DNA of 64,000 nt. It comes from Tritrichomonas musculus (taxonomy: Eukaryota; Parabasalia; Tritrichomonadida; Tritrichomonadidae). Below the pieces are notes generated by a model. It was not told where the DNA came from. It made no database searches and saw only the letters and a list, made by a program, of their open reading frames with translations. The position numbers and the translations under genes were made by a program. Positions 27,325 to 35,508 of this stretch are shown here, one piece after another (the stretch's first letter is position 1; every line of letters begins with the position of its first letter). The stretch spans positions 3,906,001-3,970,000 of the forward strand of contig JAPFFF010000003.1 in NCBI GenBank assembly GCA_039105265.1, written 5' to 3'.

Positions 27325-28743
27325 TTATTGAAAGAAATGGGTTGCAATTAATTCTGGAAACTCATCATAAGCGATAGGTTGAGCAAACTCCAATATCGCT
27401 TTTTGCTGAGGTTCAACAATCTTTTTTGCTGTAACTTTTTCATCTACACCTTCAACTTCTTCAACACCGATATCGGGGAGTCTGTATAAATCATCAACTT
27501 TAAACGATAAATTACCTATTTTACTCATCAAAAACCTTAACTCTTTCTTTTTTCCATCAAAAGTATTAAAAACTTGATGGAAAGATAAATAATCATTTTT
27601 ATGAGATGGCTCAAGAATTCCAAGAATTTTAACAATTGATTCGCATAAAGTATTAACTGAATTATCAAAAAAATTATATAAGAGAGCTTTGCGATCTGTT
27701 TGGGGTTTTGTATTATCTTCTGGTTGAATCTGGTTTATTTTTTCCTTGTCAATTTCATCTGCCTTTAAATCCTCAGCTTGCGTAATGTCATCATCTTTAG
27801 ATTCATTTAAATTTTTGTCATTTTCGGCATCTTCCAATATAAAGTTATCATCAGTAATACCAATAAATTTTTGATCTTTCATTTTTAATTCTTCAACAAG
27901 TCTTCGGATTTTCAAATCATTTTTATTAATTATTTCGGCTGCTGCGTCACATTCCTGCTTTAAAAGATTTTTTTCCATATTTTTTTGTTTGTTAGTTTTG
28001 ATTAGCTTTGAATTAATTTCGGCAATATCTTTCGTTTTGGAAACAAGTGCTGAGTACTTTCTGATTTCATCATCAATGTCTTTCATCATATCAATTACCG
28101 TCTTTTCTAAATGTTGTGAAGTCATACTTCTGTTCTTTTCTTTTTCATATTCGACACTCTCTTTTAATTCTTTTTGCTGTTTTACATGAAGCATATAAAA
28201 TTCGGCAAGAACCTGAGATGTTTGTTGGCTTTGTTGAGCTTTTTCACGTTTTAAGGTAGCTTCAGCATCTGCGATTTCACGGTTTAATTGTATTTCCATT
28301 GCTGCAACTGTTGCTAGAGCTTCTTTGCGTTGGAGATTTGCTTTGAGGTTGTTTGTAAGTTGTGAAAGCTCAACTTCATGAGCTTGTTTCAACTTTTCTT
28401 GATCAATTTGAAATTTAGCAATTAAATCTTCTTTTTCTTTTCTGGTATCTCTAAGTTTGTTTTGGTAAAATTGAATTTTTTCTTCTTTATCTCTTATTTT
28501 GAGTGATAAATATTTTTTTACATCATCAAAATCAAGTTGGTGTACTTCATCCTTTCTTTGTTCGATACGTCTAGTAATGACTGCTGAGTTAACATTATTT
28601 TTGGTTTTAGCGTAATCTGCTATATCTTTTTCCTCAATTTTTTGAAGATTTTCTCTTTCAAAATTTGCAACAGTAGCTGGAAGAACACCCTTTTTTCCAT
28701 ATGGGATGTTATTAATAGGCTTTGCAGCCTTTTTTCCAGGCAT
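27325..28743 (-). CDS. coiled-coil protein, 472 aa, possibly CFAP157/BBOF1-like
   Basis: Basic N-terminus (MPGKKAAKPINNIPYGKKG), then coiled coil over about 40-310 (for example KKYLSLKIRDKEEKIQFYQ), an acidic linker (about 310-370) and a less regular C-terminal part. The opening of the coiled coil recalls the DUF4515-type basal-body/axonemal proteins CFAP157 and BBOF1, but this is weak. Start chosen at the ATG at 28743. The frame is open further upstream, but the extra 48 codons would overlap the divergent eL39 gene, and a TCAAAT initiator-like site lies 6 nt before this ATG. The stop is read as TAAA. With the dynein gene it hints at a cytoskeletal role, no more. Confidence 0.75.
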   Translation of the reverse strand: MPGKKAAKPINNIPYGKKGVLPATVANFERENLQKIEEKDIADYAKTKNNVNSAVITRRIEQRKDEVHQLDFDDVKKYLSLKIRDKEEKIQFYQNKLRDTRKEKEDLIAKFQIDQEKLKQAHEVELSQLTNNLKANLQRKEALATVAAMEIQLNREIADAEATLKREKAQQSQQTSQVLAEFYMLHVKQQKELKESVEYEKEKNRSMTSQHLEKTVIDMMKDIDDEIRKYSALVSKTKDIAEINSKLIKTNKQKNMEKNLLKQECDAAAEIINKNDLKIRRLVEELKMKDQKFIGITDDNFILEDAENDKNLNESKDDDITQAEDLKADEIDKEKINQIQPEDNTKPQTDRKALLYNFFDNSVNTLCESIVKILGILEPSHKNDYLSFHQVFNTFDGKKKELRFLMSKIGNLSFKVDDLYRLPDIGVEEVEGVDEKVTAKKIVEPQQKAILEFAQPIAYDEFPELIATHFFQ

Positions 28744-28746
28744 TAA

Positions 28747-28751
28747 TTTGA
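28747..28751 (-). promoter_or_regulatory. initiator-like site of the coiled-coil gene
   Basis: TTTCAAATTA directly before the ATG. TCAAA departs from TCA(+1)YW at the fourth base, but the same TTTCAAATT with the same spacing precedes the gene at 38007. Confidence 0.45.
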
Positions 28752-28834
28752 AATAACGTCTCGATTTAAAAAATTCTAAACATATATGGAGGGATAAAAT
28801 TTGCGGTTTTTGGCGGTTAGAATTAGCCTTTTTA

Positions 28835-28990
28835 ATGACCGCACATAAGACTTTTCGTACAAAGCGCATTTTGGCAAAGAAGATCAAACAGAATCGTCCA
28901 ATGCCACAATTTTATCGTCAAATGACTGGCATTCGCCATATCCAAAACCCATTACGCCGTCATTGGAGAAGGAGGAAGTTGAATATCTAA
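28835..28990 (+). CDS. RPL39: 60S ribosomal protein eL39, 51 aa
   Basis: A complete 51-codon gene for the small, very basic eL39 of the large ribosomal subunit, which lines the peptide exit tunnel. The sequence runs [16 protein letters not shown], then [16 protein letters not shown], then [14 protein letters not shown]. The family marks KTF, KQNRP(I/M)PQ and RRHWRR.KL are all present, and the length equals that of animal and fungal eL39. It starts at an ATG, and the stop is read as TAAA. It is divergent from the coiled-coil gene with 91 bases between the two ATGs. No TCA initiator is obvious in that gap on the plus strand. Confidence 0.95.
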   Translation: MTAHKTFRTKRILAKKIKQNRPMPQFYRQMTGIRHIQNPLRRHWRRRKLNI

Positions 28991-29212
28991 AATTAATTGA
29001 ATCTATTTGATTTATTTGATTTACCAAACAGCATTTTTTTCGTAAAAGATATTTTTGTATCAATTTATCTTTTTTTAAGAAAATATTTTCTCTTTTAAAT
29101 ATAATATTAAAATTTCATTCATCATACCAGAAATTTAAGCTAAATTCTGGATGTTTTTTCACATTCAAAAAAAAATAAAAGAAAAAGAAAGAGAAAGATA
29201 AATATAAAAAGT

Positions 29213-29881
29213 TTATTCATTCTTTTTAACTATGTATATGTAGTGATTCGTTTCAATTCCTGGTTTTTGGAGAGTAATAGTTTCAGAAATAGAGATTCCA
29301 AGAGTTGGGTTTGTAAAATATTTCTTTCGCGTTTTTTCTATTCCATATGAAATACAAATAAAGGTTCCGCCTGGTTTCAAAACACGTGCAATTTCTTTCA
29401 TTGCTGCAAAAACAGCTTTTCCACCATTATCACAGCAAAGTAAGGTATCAATAGTTCCTTTATCAAAAATAAAATCAAATGTATTATTTGAAAAAGACAT
29501 TGATGCAACATCCATTGTCAAAAATTCGATACGAAGAGATTGATCTGATGCTGATCCAGTTCTCTGTTTCATTTGAGTTATAACTGTTTGAGAATAATCT
29601 ATACCTGTAACTTTTGAAAAACCATCCGCTAGAAGATCATTTGTCATGTTAGAATTTCCGCAGCCAATATTAAGTACTGGTCCTTTATTAATAAAATATT
29701 TCGAAACATATTGTCTAATTTGCGGCCAAGGTTGAAACCATTCGAATGTATCTTTTGGCGTTTTATCATATCTCGAATTCCAATATTCTTTCTCCCCATA
29801 TGCTGGCGCTGGGTGATTTAGAATATTTTCCAGTTCTTGATCAAGTCCTTGTTCTTCAATTGCTAGCTCAGAAGAAGTCAT
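29213..29881 (-). CDS. SAM-dependent methyltransferase, EEF1A-KMT / METTL13-like, 222 aa
   Basis: Class I (seven-beta-strand) methyltransferase. Motif I is VLNIGCGNSNMT at about 69-80, the acidic strand-2 end is TGIDYSQTVI at 92-101, and the post-motif block is FDFIFDKGTIDTLLCC at about 135-150. The DKGT(I/L)D signature, together with the lead-in EYWNSRYDKTPKDTFEW at about 32-48, is typical of METTL13/EEF1AKMT4-type enzymes. These methylate lysines of elongation factor eEF1A, so that is the likely substrate class; the exact residue cannot be told. Length is usual for a single-domain member. It starts at an ATG; no clean initiator was seen. The stop is read as TAAA. Cytosolic: no targeting signal. 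Confidence 0.85.
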   Translation of the reverse strand: MTSSELAIEEQGLDQELENILNHPAPAYGEKEYWNSRYDKTPKDTFEWFQPWPQIRQYVSKYFINKGPVLNIGCGNSNMTNDLLADGFSKVTGIDYSQTVITQMKQRTGSASDQSLRIEFLTMDVASMSFSNNTFDFIFDKGTIDTLLCCDNGGKAVFAAMKEIARVLKPGGTFICISYGIEKTRKKYFTNPTLGISISETITLQKPGIETNHYIYIVKKNE

Positions 29882-30040
29882 GTAAGGCGACCGTTTATTA
29901 AATTTTTAATTGCATTTGATTGAACTGAATTTTTATTAAATTTTATGAGAACTTATACAATTTTTATTTTTACATTTCAGGATATATACTTTTCCAAAAT
30001 GAAAAAAATATTGATTTGTATGAATGCTTAATATGTAATC

Positions 30041-30041
<1 letters not shown>

Positions 30042-30091
<50 letters not shown>
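30042..30091. repeat. poly-T tract (50 T)
   Basis: An uninterrupted run of 50 T lying 74 bases outside the left end of the outer transposon and upstream of the methyltransferase gene. The rest of 29882-30165 holds no gene. Confidence 0.9.
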
Positions 30092-30092
<1 letters not shown>

Positions 30093-30165
30093 AGTGAAAA
30101 GTATGAAATTACAGAGAGTTTTGAAATGAAAATATCAGTAGTATACAAGAATCGACTCCTATATA

Positions 30166-30193
30166 CTCCACTCTCCCTACAATTCAGCCATTT
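30166..30193. repeat. left TIR of outer transposon
   Basis: 28 bases, exactly complementary to 35479-35506. Confidence 0.95.
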
Positions 30194-30844
30194 CTCGTTA
30201 TTTTAAATACGTTTTTTCTCGTTATTTTTTATATTCAATTTTGAATTAAATTGAGAAGAAAATTTGATAGTAAAAATGAAAGTTAAAGTATTTTTTGAAT
30301 ATTTCAATGAATATCTAACAATAATAAATTTAAACCAAATATATAATATATATATTTATTATTAATATTATATTTTAAATATAAGTAAAAAATAAGAAGG
30401 TAAAAAAATTATTATTTTAATATTCTGATAAAGTTTAAAAGATTGTAGGATAATTCATACAAATTATTACTTTTATATATCATTACTTTTAATATTTATA
30501 CTTAGAATTGGTTGAACTTGTAGTCCATTCAAAATTATTTGATCATATCTTAATGCTTGCTGTTTTTTTTAGGAAAAAAATTACTGATTTGAAATATATG
30601 ATTGATCATAATAACAAATAAAGAGGCGAAATAGGCAAGTTCAAAAAAATTTGTATAAAATATCATCTTATTTGGAAAAATTCAGGTAAACTAAAGAACA
30701 TAGCAATTATCTTACGGTAGTTTCATGTTAAGTATAAATGAGAGATTTGTTTCCAATATTTTTTAGATCTGGTATATTTTGAATTAGAAACAAATCGAGA
30801 TTTCCCAAAAAAGACGATCGAATTGCATTGAAATTAAATTTTGA

Positions 30845-31165
30845 TTTTGTTTGAAATATGAAGAGTAAATCTATATTTCAAAGCAACGTCCATTGAATAA
30901 AAATTCAATTGGATTGAAAAGAAATCTTTTCTTTTGTGAGAAAAATCATTACAAAAGATTTTGTTTTGTTTGAAATATGAAGAGTAAATCTATATTTCAA
31001 AGCAACGTCCATTGAATAAAAATTCAATTGGATTGAAAAGAAATCTTTTCTTTTGTGAGAAAAATCATTACAAAAGATTTTGTTTTGTTTGAAATATGAA
31101 GAGTAAATCTATATTTCAAAGCAACGTCCATTGAATAAAAATTCAATTGGATTGAAAAGAAACTT
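30845..31165. repeat. 119-bp tandem repeat, about 2.7 copies
   Basis: Unit starts TTTTGTTTGAAATATGAAG and recurs at 30845, 30964 and 31083 with almost no change; the third copy is truncated. It lies inside the outer transposon, downstream of its transposase. The rest of 30194-31288 has no gene. Confidence 0.95.
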
Positions 31166-31288
31166 TATTTTTTTGGAAAAAAAATCGAAATTAAAACTTT
31201 CTTTTGTAATAAAAAACAACTGAAACCTCTAGTTTTTTAAAATTTTTCCGTAAATAGTAAAAAAAAAAAAACTTGTGAATGATATAAA

Positions 31289-32494
31289 TTAATAATATTG
31301 CGACCATGCATATACGAGGTTATCTATAGATAATTCTTCAAAAGCTTTTTGAACAAATGTTACTGTTCTTTTCATTCCTACTTCTTTTTCTTGATTTCCA
31401 AAAAGATAATTTGATATTTTAGAATTAACCTTAGATTTCAAAGGTGCGAAAATGGACAAGTCTAAAGGCTGTAAAATGTCTGTTAAACCGCTTGGAATAA
31501 AATATAAATTAATATTTAATTGTTTAGCAACCATGATTGATTTGAGACTTTTGTGAGAAGCATATGAATCAACAATTAAGTGAATTGGAATTTCTGAGTT
31601 AAATTGTTTTCTAATAAAATTTAAATATTCTATAAAATTTTCTGTTGTCATGTATGACTTTTTAGAGAAGGTTGAAATATTTGGCTCAATTAATTGACCT
31701 AATAATTCATCTTTTTCCTCTTCAGAATTTGCACCTGCAATAATAAACAAAGGTAATTTGCAATTCGTGCTTGTAATGCTTGCCATAACCGAAATTCTCT
31801 CCTTGGTGGAGTCGAAAACATTAATTGATACGTTGCTTGAATTCTTGTACGCCCAAGTTTTTACACAATTTGGTAGAATTTGAAATCCGGTTTCGTCACC
31901 GTTTACCACAGGTTCGCCTTTTAAGCGTGCGTTTTCTATCACTGATTGAATTGTTGCTTTGAATTCATCTATAACATATGTATTATCACTTTTTGGATTG
32001 TTTTTAGATCTTTGTTTAAAATGTGCCATTTTTGAAGAAACATTATGTCTTGTTTTAAAATCATGAATAAAATGAGCGCTGCAATTGAAATTCGGAATTT
32101 CAAGATCATCTTCGTGAATCAAATTGAAAGCATCAAAAACGACGGTTTGAAATTGACTGTCACTAAAATAATTACCTTCTGAAATGTAATTTGCGTCTAT
32201 ATATTCCATTATGTTATCTTCTTGTTGATCATTGAATATTCGGTGGAAGGATCCATGGTTTTTCGTATAAAAAGGGTTCCATGTTTTATCTTCATCCCAT
32301 TTTTTCATCCATCCTCTCAGAGTTTTTCTATTTATTCCATGTAATGCTGCAATTCGTGAAACGAAATGACAATCTTCATTTAAACTGTTTTTATGTTCCA
32401 AGTACTTCTGTTTGACTGTCATGCATAGATCAGGATCCTTCCAATATTTTATGTATGGATGTGGAAACCGACTTTTGGTTTTTTTGCTTTTCAT
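31289..32494 (-). CDS. pogo-type DDE transposase, 401 aa
   Basis: Transposase of the outer element. A Psq/CENP-B-type helix-turn-helix lies at about 45-65 (VSRIAALHGINRKTLRGW). A second CENPB-like DNA-binding part follows at about 85-160. The DDE_1-type (PF03184) catalytic core has D200 (NGDETGF), D309 (LIVDSYASH) and D345 (DILQPLDLSIF). There are 35 residues between the last two, and the QPLD ending is characteristic of pogo/Tigger/Fot1. The frame is complete from ATG to stop, so the protein could be active. It is the only plausible candidate to act on the perfect 28-bp TIRs. Domesticated pogo proteins exist in other eukaryotes, but intact TIRs point to a live element. Confidence 0.9.
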   Translation of the reverse strand: MKSKKTKSRFPHPYIKYWKDPDLCMTVKQKYLEHKNSLNEDCHFVSRIAALHGINRKTLRGWMKKWDEDKTWNPFYTKNHGSFHRIFNDQQEDNIMEYIDANYISEGNYFSDSQFQTVVFDAFNLIHEDDLEIPNFNCSAHFIHDFKTRHNVSSKMAHFKQRSKNNPKSDNTYVIDEFKATIQSVIENARLKGEPVVNGDETGFQILPNCVKTWAYKNSSNVSINVFDSTKERISVMASITSTNCKLPLFIIAGANSEEEKDELLGQLIEPNISTFSKKSYMTTENFIEYLNFIRKQFNSEIPIHLIVDSYASHKSLKSIMVAKQLNINLYFIPSGLTDILQPLDLSIFAPLKSKVNSKISNYLFGNQEKEVGMKRTVTFVQKAFEELSIDNLVYAWSQYY

Positions 32495-32634
32495 TTTTCT
32501 TTTGAAAAAAGTGACAAAAGCAATAGCATTTCTATTTTTTAATTTCTCATTATTGATATATTTATATATTTATTTATTTGGAATATAAAATTATTTTTTA
32601 TTATTTTTCATTTTTATCATAAATTATTAAAATA

Positions 32635-35321
32635 CTGATTGTCCACGAAAAAAATTCTCAAATAATTTTGACCTTGGATGGGAATCGAACCAGTGACCCC
32701 AAAGATAAAAATTTAGTTCAAAAATACTTTTCCCAAAACGATTAAAAACAACTCAAAAAAAAATAAAGTTTTTAAAAAGTTAAACTTTTATTAACTTTTT
32801 CATAGAGTAAAAAGACTTTTCCCAATTTTGGACTCGTTCTCAAAGAAAGGGAGTAGGTTAGTAAAAGCATGCTATTAGTAATTATTGCTGACTGAATATA
32901 ACATGTACTCCATAATATAAATATAACTTGATTCTTTATCTGATTTATGAAATATGTATAGAAAATCAGAAAAAAATTCTAATTAATTTTGCGGATATTG
33001 CCGTATTTTGAAAATAAATTTAAAATATTGTACCTAGATTTCGGCTTGGTCATCTCTATATAGCAATTTTTATGGTAGAGATATAACATCAAATTTTGAT
33101 GATAACTGGCTTTTGATATGAATTATTTTTGGGAATACGACTTCGTAATTGAGGTGAAAGTTGAGAAAAAGTTCCAATAAAGATCAAATGAATGTCTAAA
33201 ATATAATCGAAATGTTCAAATGAATGTTTAAAATAATATTGAAAGGTTTATTTTATATTATTATGAAATTTTCAATAATAATTTAAATTATTATAATTAT
33301 TAATTGCTGCTTATATTGGAAATTAGTTTGATATAATCATTAAAAATAATATATTTTCATTTTTAATATATTTATTTCAATAAAAATTAATTAATTATAA
33401 AAAAACCATGAAAATTATGAGGAAATAAAAAGAATTATTTATTATAAAATATTTGATAGAAAATTTATAAAAGTGACATGGATTTTTTACTGAAATAAAA
33501 GTTTGTTTTTATGGACGGAATTTATAAGAACGACATCGATTATACAAATGATCAGCAAAATAATATTTTACAGACCAATGAAGAAAGTCAAAAAGATTTT
33601 TTTTCGCCATTATATACATTTGAAGATAAATATTTATTAAAAGGAATCGAAGTTTTGGATCTTCCAAGCGACAGTGATGATTCTGATTTTGACGAATATG
33701 ATAGTATTTATGACGACGATTTTTCTGACGAATACGAATATTTCTATGATGAAGAAGAAGAAAATGAAGACCCAGAAACTCAAAATCAAACAGAATTGAA
33801 CAGTTCTAGTGCCGAAGCTGCAGTTCTAGGTTCCAGTGAAAATGATCGGCAGATATCGATTTGTGATGATCAAATAGAAAATTCAAAAAACTGTGAAAAA
33901 ACGTTAAATCAAGTTGAAATAAATCAAATTAATAAAGAAATTCCTCTCAAAAAATCTTATAAAAATGAATTAAAAGAAATTTTTCAAAATGATTATCGAA
34001 AATTTTTTACGGCCAATTTTTTGACCTCAAAGGCCAAAGAAAAAATCAAAGAATTTGTATCAAGAAAAAAATATTCTAAACTATCACTTGAGGAAAAATG
34101 TGATATTATTTATATATCTAGGAGGACTTTTACCAATTATAAAAAAAAGGATATGTCTCAAAAGTGCCAGAGTAACAGAAATTTAAAAAAAGGTCGAACT
34201 CCTAAACTAACAAAAGAGCAAACTACTCTTTTTCTGCAAAAATGCAGGGAAATGAGAGACAGCAAATTGGCAGTAACAAGTAAATGGGCTCGAAAAATCA
34301 TCAAACAAATTACTAGTGAATCAGGAATAGAGTGGTGTCCATGCCGATCAACCATTTCAAATATTTTTCTCAAAAATGGTTGGCATCGCAGAAAAAGCCA
34401 GAGCCGAAATCCTCAAAGCGATCCTGATGATAAGGATGCAAAAATTCAAAAATTCAAAGATGATGTGAAAAAAGTCATTGTTGACAATAACCTAAGAAGA
34501 AAGAACGTTCATATTATGGACGAAACAGGCTTGTATAGTGACTCTATTCCACCTTACACATGGACATTTCAAGAAGACAAGCAAGCCTATGTTTGCTCAT
34601 CTGGAACAAAAAGGAGAGACACACTAGTTGCTACGTTAACTGCGAATGGAGATGGATTCGCAACATTTATTAGGCATCGGAATCAGAAAACTAAAACTGT
34701 GAAAGGAAGAAAAGAAATCATTGATCCTGGAGTCAAGGGCATGAACATTATCGAGATGAAAAAGTGGGTGAATGGATTTAAAGAATATGCAAAACCTGGT
34801 GACTTATTGATTATGGACAATCTGTCTTCTCATCACAATAAAGAAGTGATCAATGATCTTAAAAATTCAGGTTTTCATGTTTTGTTTATTCCTCCAAGAT
34901 GTGCAGACGTGCTAAGCGTTCTTGACAATTGCTTTTTTGCAATTTTCAAAGCTAAATGGTATGAAGAGTTGGTTCTGGTCAATAATATAAATGAAAAAGA
35001 ATCTTCTGCTCTTGATTTATTTGCTTCCTTAATTAATACTGGATTAGGTAAAAGAATGTATCATCACTGCGGATATGATGATTTTTTCCCAAAAAACACA
35101 GAAGAAGAAGAAGAAGATATTAATGTTATAATTGCCAGAAATGAAACAAGTGATTAATTTAATGAAATTAAGTACAAAGATCGATTTTTTTAAAAAAAAA
35201 TAAAAATAAAATAAAATAAAAATAACAAATAAAACAATAACAACAATAATATTTTAAACATATTTTTTTTACAAATCATTAAATTTCTCATATATTAACA
35301 AAAATAAATATATTATTAATA

Positions 35322-35354
<33 letters not shown>

Positions 35355-35400
35355 TGACATTTGATATAAAAAAATGAGAAAATTTTTCTTGGACAATCAG
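32635..35400. mobile_element. inner DNA transposon (TA-flanked, 2766 bp)
   Basis: Ends are imperfect 25-bp inverted repeats: left 32635-32659 begins CTGATTGTCCACGAAAAA, right 35376-35400 is complementary at 22 of 25 positions. Both sides are flanked by TA (32633-32634 and 35401-35402). It holds the 548-aa DDE transposase on the plus strand. It lies wholly inside the outer element, close to the latter's right end, so it inserted later. The non-coding parts at 32660-33510 and 35161-35375 contain nothing further except A/T runs and a tRNA-like B-box motif near 32681. Confidence 0.85.
33511..35157 (+). CDS. DDE transposase of the inner element, 548 aa
   Basis: The N-terminal 150 residues are strikingly acidic (DSDDSDFDEYDSIYDDD, then EEEENEDPE) and unlike usual DNA-binding ends. 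A helix-turn-helix region follows at about 185-300 (LSLEEKCDIIYISRRTFTNY and WCPCRSTISNIFLKNGW). The catalytic core has D337 (IMDETGLYS), D436 (LIMDNLSSH) and D472 (LSVLDNCFFAIFK), again with 35 residues between the last two. It belongs to the Tc1/mariner/pogo superfamily but is clearly distinct from the outer transposase: VLDN replaces QPLD. Complete from ATG to stop, with an acidic C-terminal EEEEED. The two transposase genes are divergent. Confidence 0.85.
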   Translation: MDGIYKNDIDYTNDQQNNILQTNEESQKDFFSPLYTFEDKYLLKGIEVLDLPSDSDDSDFDEYDSIYDDDFSDEYEYFYDEEEENEDPETQNQTELNSSSAEAAVLGSSENDRQISICDDQIENSKNCEKTLNQVEINQINKEIPLKKSYKNELKEIFQNDYRKFFTANFLTSKAKEKIKEFVSRKKYSKLSLEEKCDIIYISRRTFTNYKKKDMSQKCQSNRNLKKGRTPKLTKEQTTLFLQKCREMRDSKLAVTSKWARKIIKQITSESGIEWCPCRSTISNIFLKNGWHRRKSQSRNPQSDPDDKDAKIQKFKDDVKKVIVDNNLRRKNVHIMDETGLYSDSIPPYTWTFQEDKQAYVCSSGTKRRDTLVATLTANGDGFATFIRHRNQKTKTVKGRKEIIDPGVKGMNIIEMKKWVNGFKEYAKPGDLLIMDNLSSHHNKEVINDLKNSGFHVLFIPPRCADVLSVLDNCFFAIFKAKWYEELVLVNNINEKESSALDLFASLINTGLGKRMYHHCGYDDFFPKNTEEEEEDINVIIARNETSD

Positions 35401-35478
35401 TAATAATAATTATTTTTTTTTTTTTTTTTTTTTGTTAACTAGTTAAAAAAAAATATTGTTAACCATGTTAAAATTAAA

Positions 35479-35506
35479 AAATGGCTGAATTGTAGGGAGA
35501 GTGGAG
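35479..35506. repeat. right TIR of outer transposon
   Basis: 28 bases, ending GTAGGGAGAGTGGAG and followed by TA. Exactly complementary to the left TIR. Confidence 0.95.
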
Positions 35507-35508
35507 TA

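Larger units (their letters stand above)
30166..35506. mobile_element. outer pogo/Tc1-mariner-type DNA transposon, interrupted by a second transposon
   Basis: Perfect 28-bp terminal inverted repeats: left 30166-30193 begins CTCCACTCTCCCTACAAT, right 35479-35506. The element is flanked on both sides by TA (30164-30165, 35507-35508), the target duplication of the Tc1/mariner/pogo superfamily. It carries the 401-aa pogo-type transposase on the minus strand and a 119-bp tandem repeat. The sequence from 32635 to 35400 is a different element with its own ends. Without it the outer element would be about 2.57 kb, a normal size for the family. Perfect TIRs suggest fairly recent arrival. Confidence 0.9.

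Noticed and set aside
28744-28887. Longer start for the coiled-coil gene
   Set aside because: The extra codons run into the divergent eL39 gene, and an initiator-like site lies directly before the ATG at 28743.
32670-32710. tRNA-like B box (GGTTCGATTCCC on the minus strand) inside the inner transposon
   Set aside because: The T-stem pairs poorly and no 5' acceptor half or A box is present, so not a tRNA gene.
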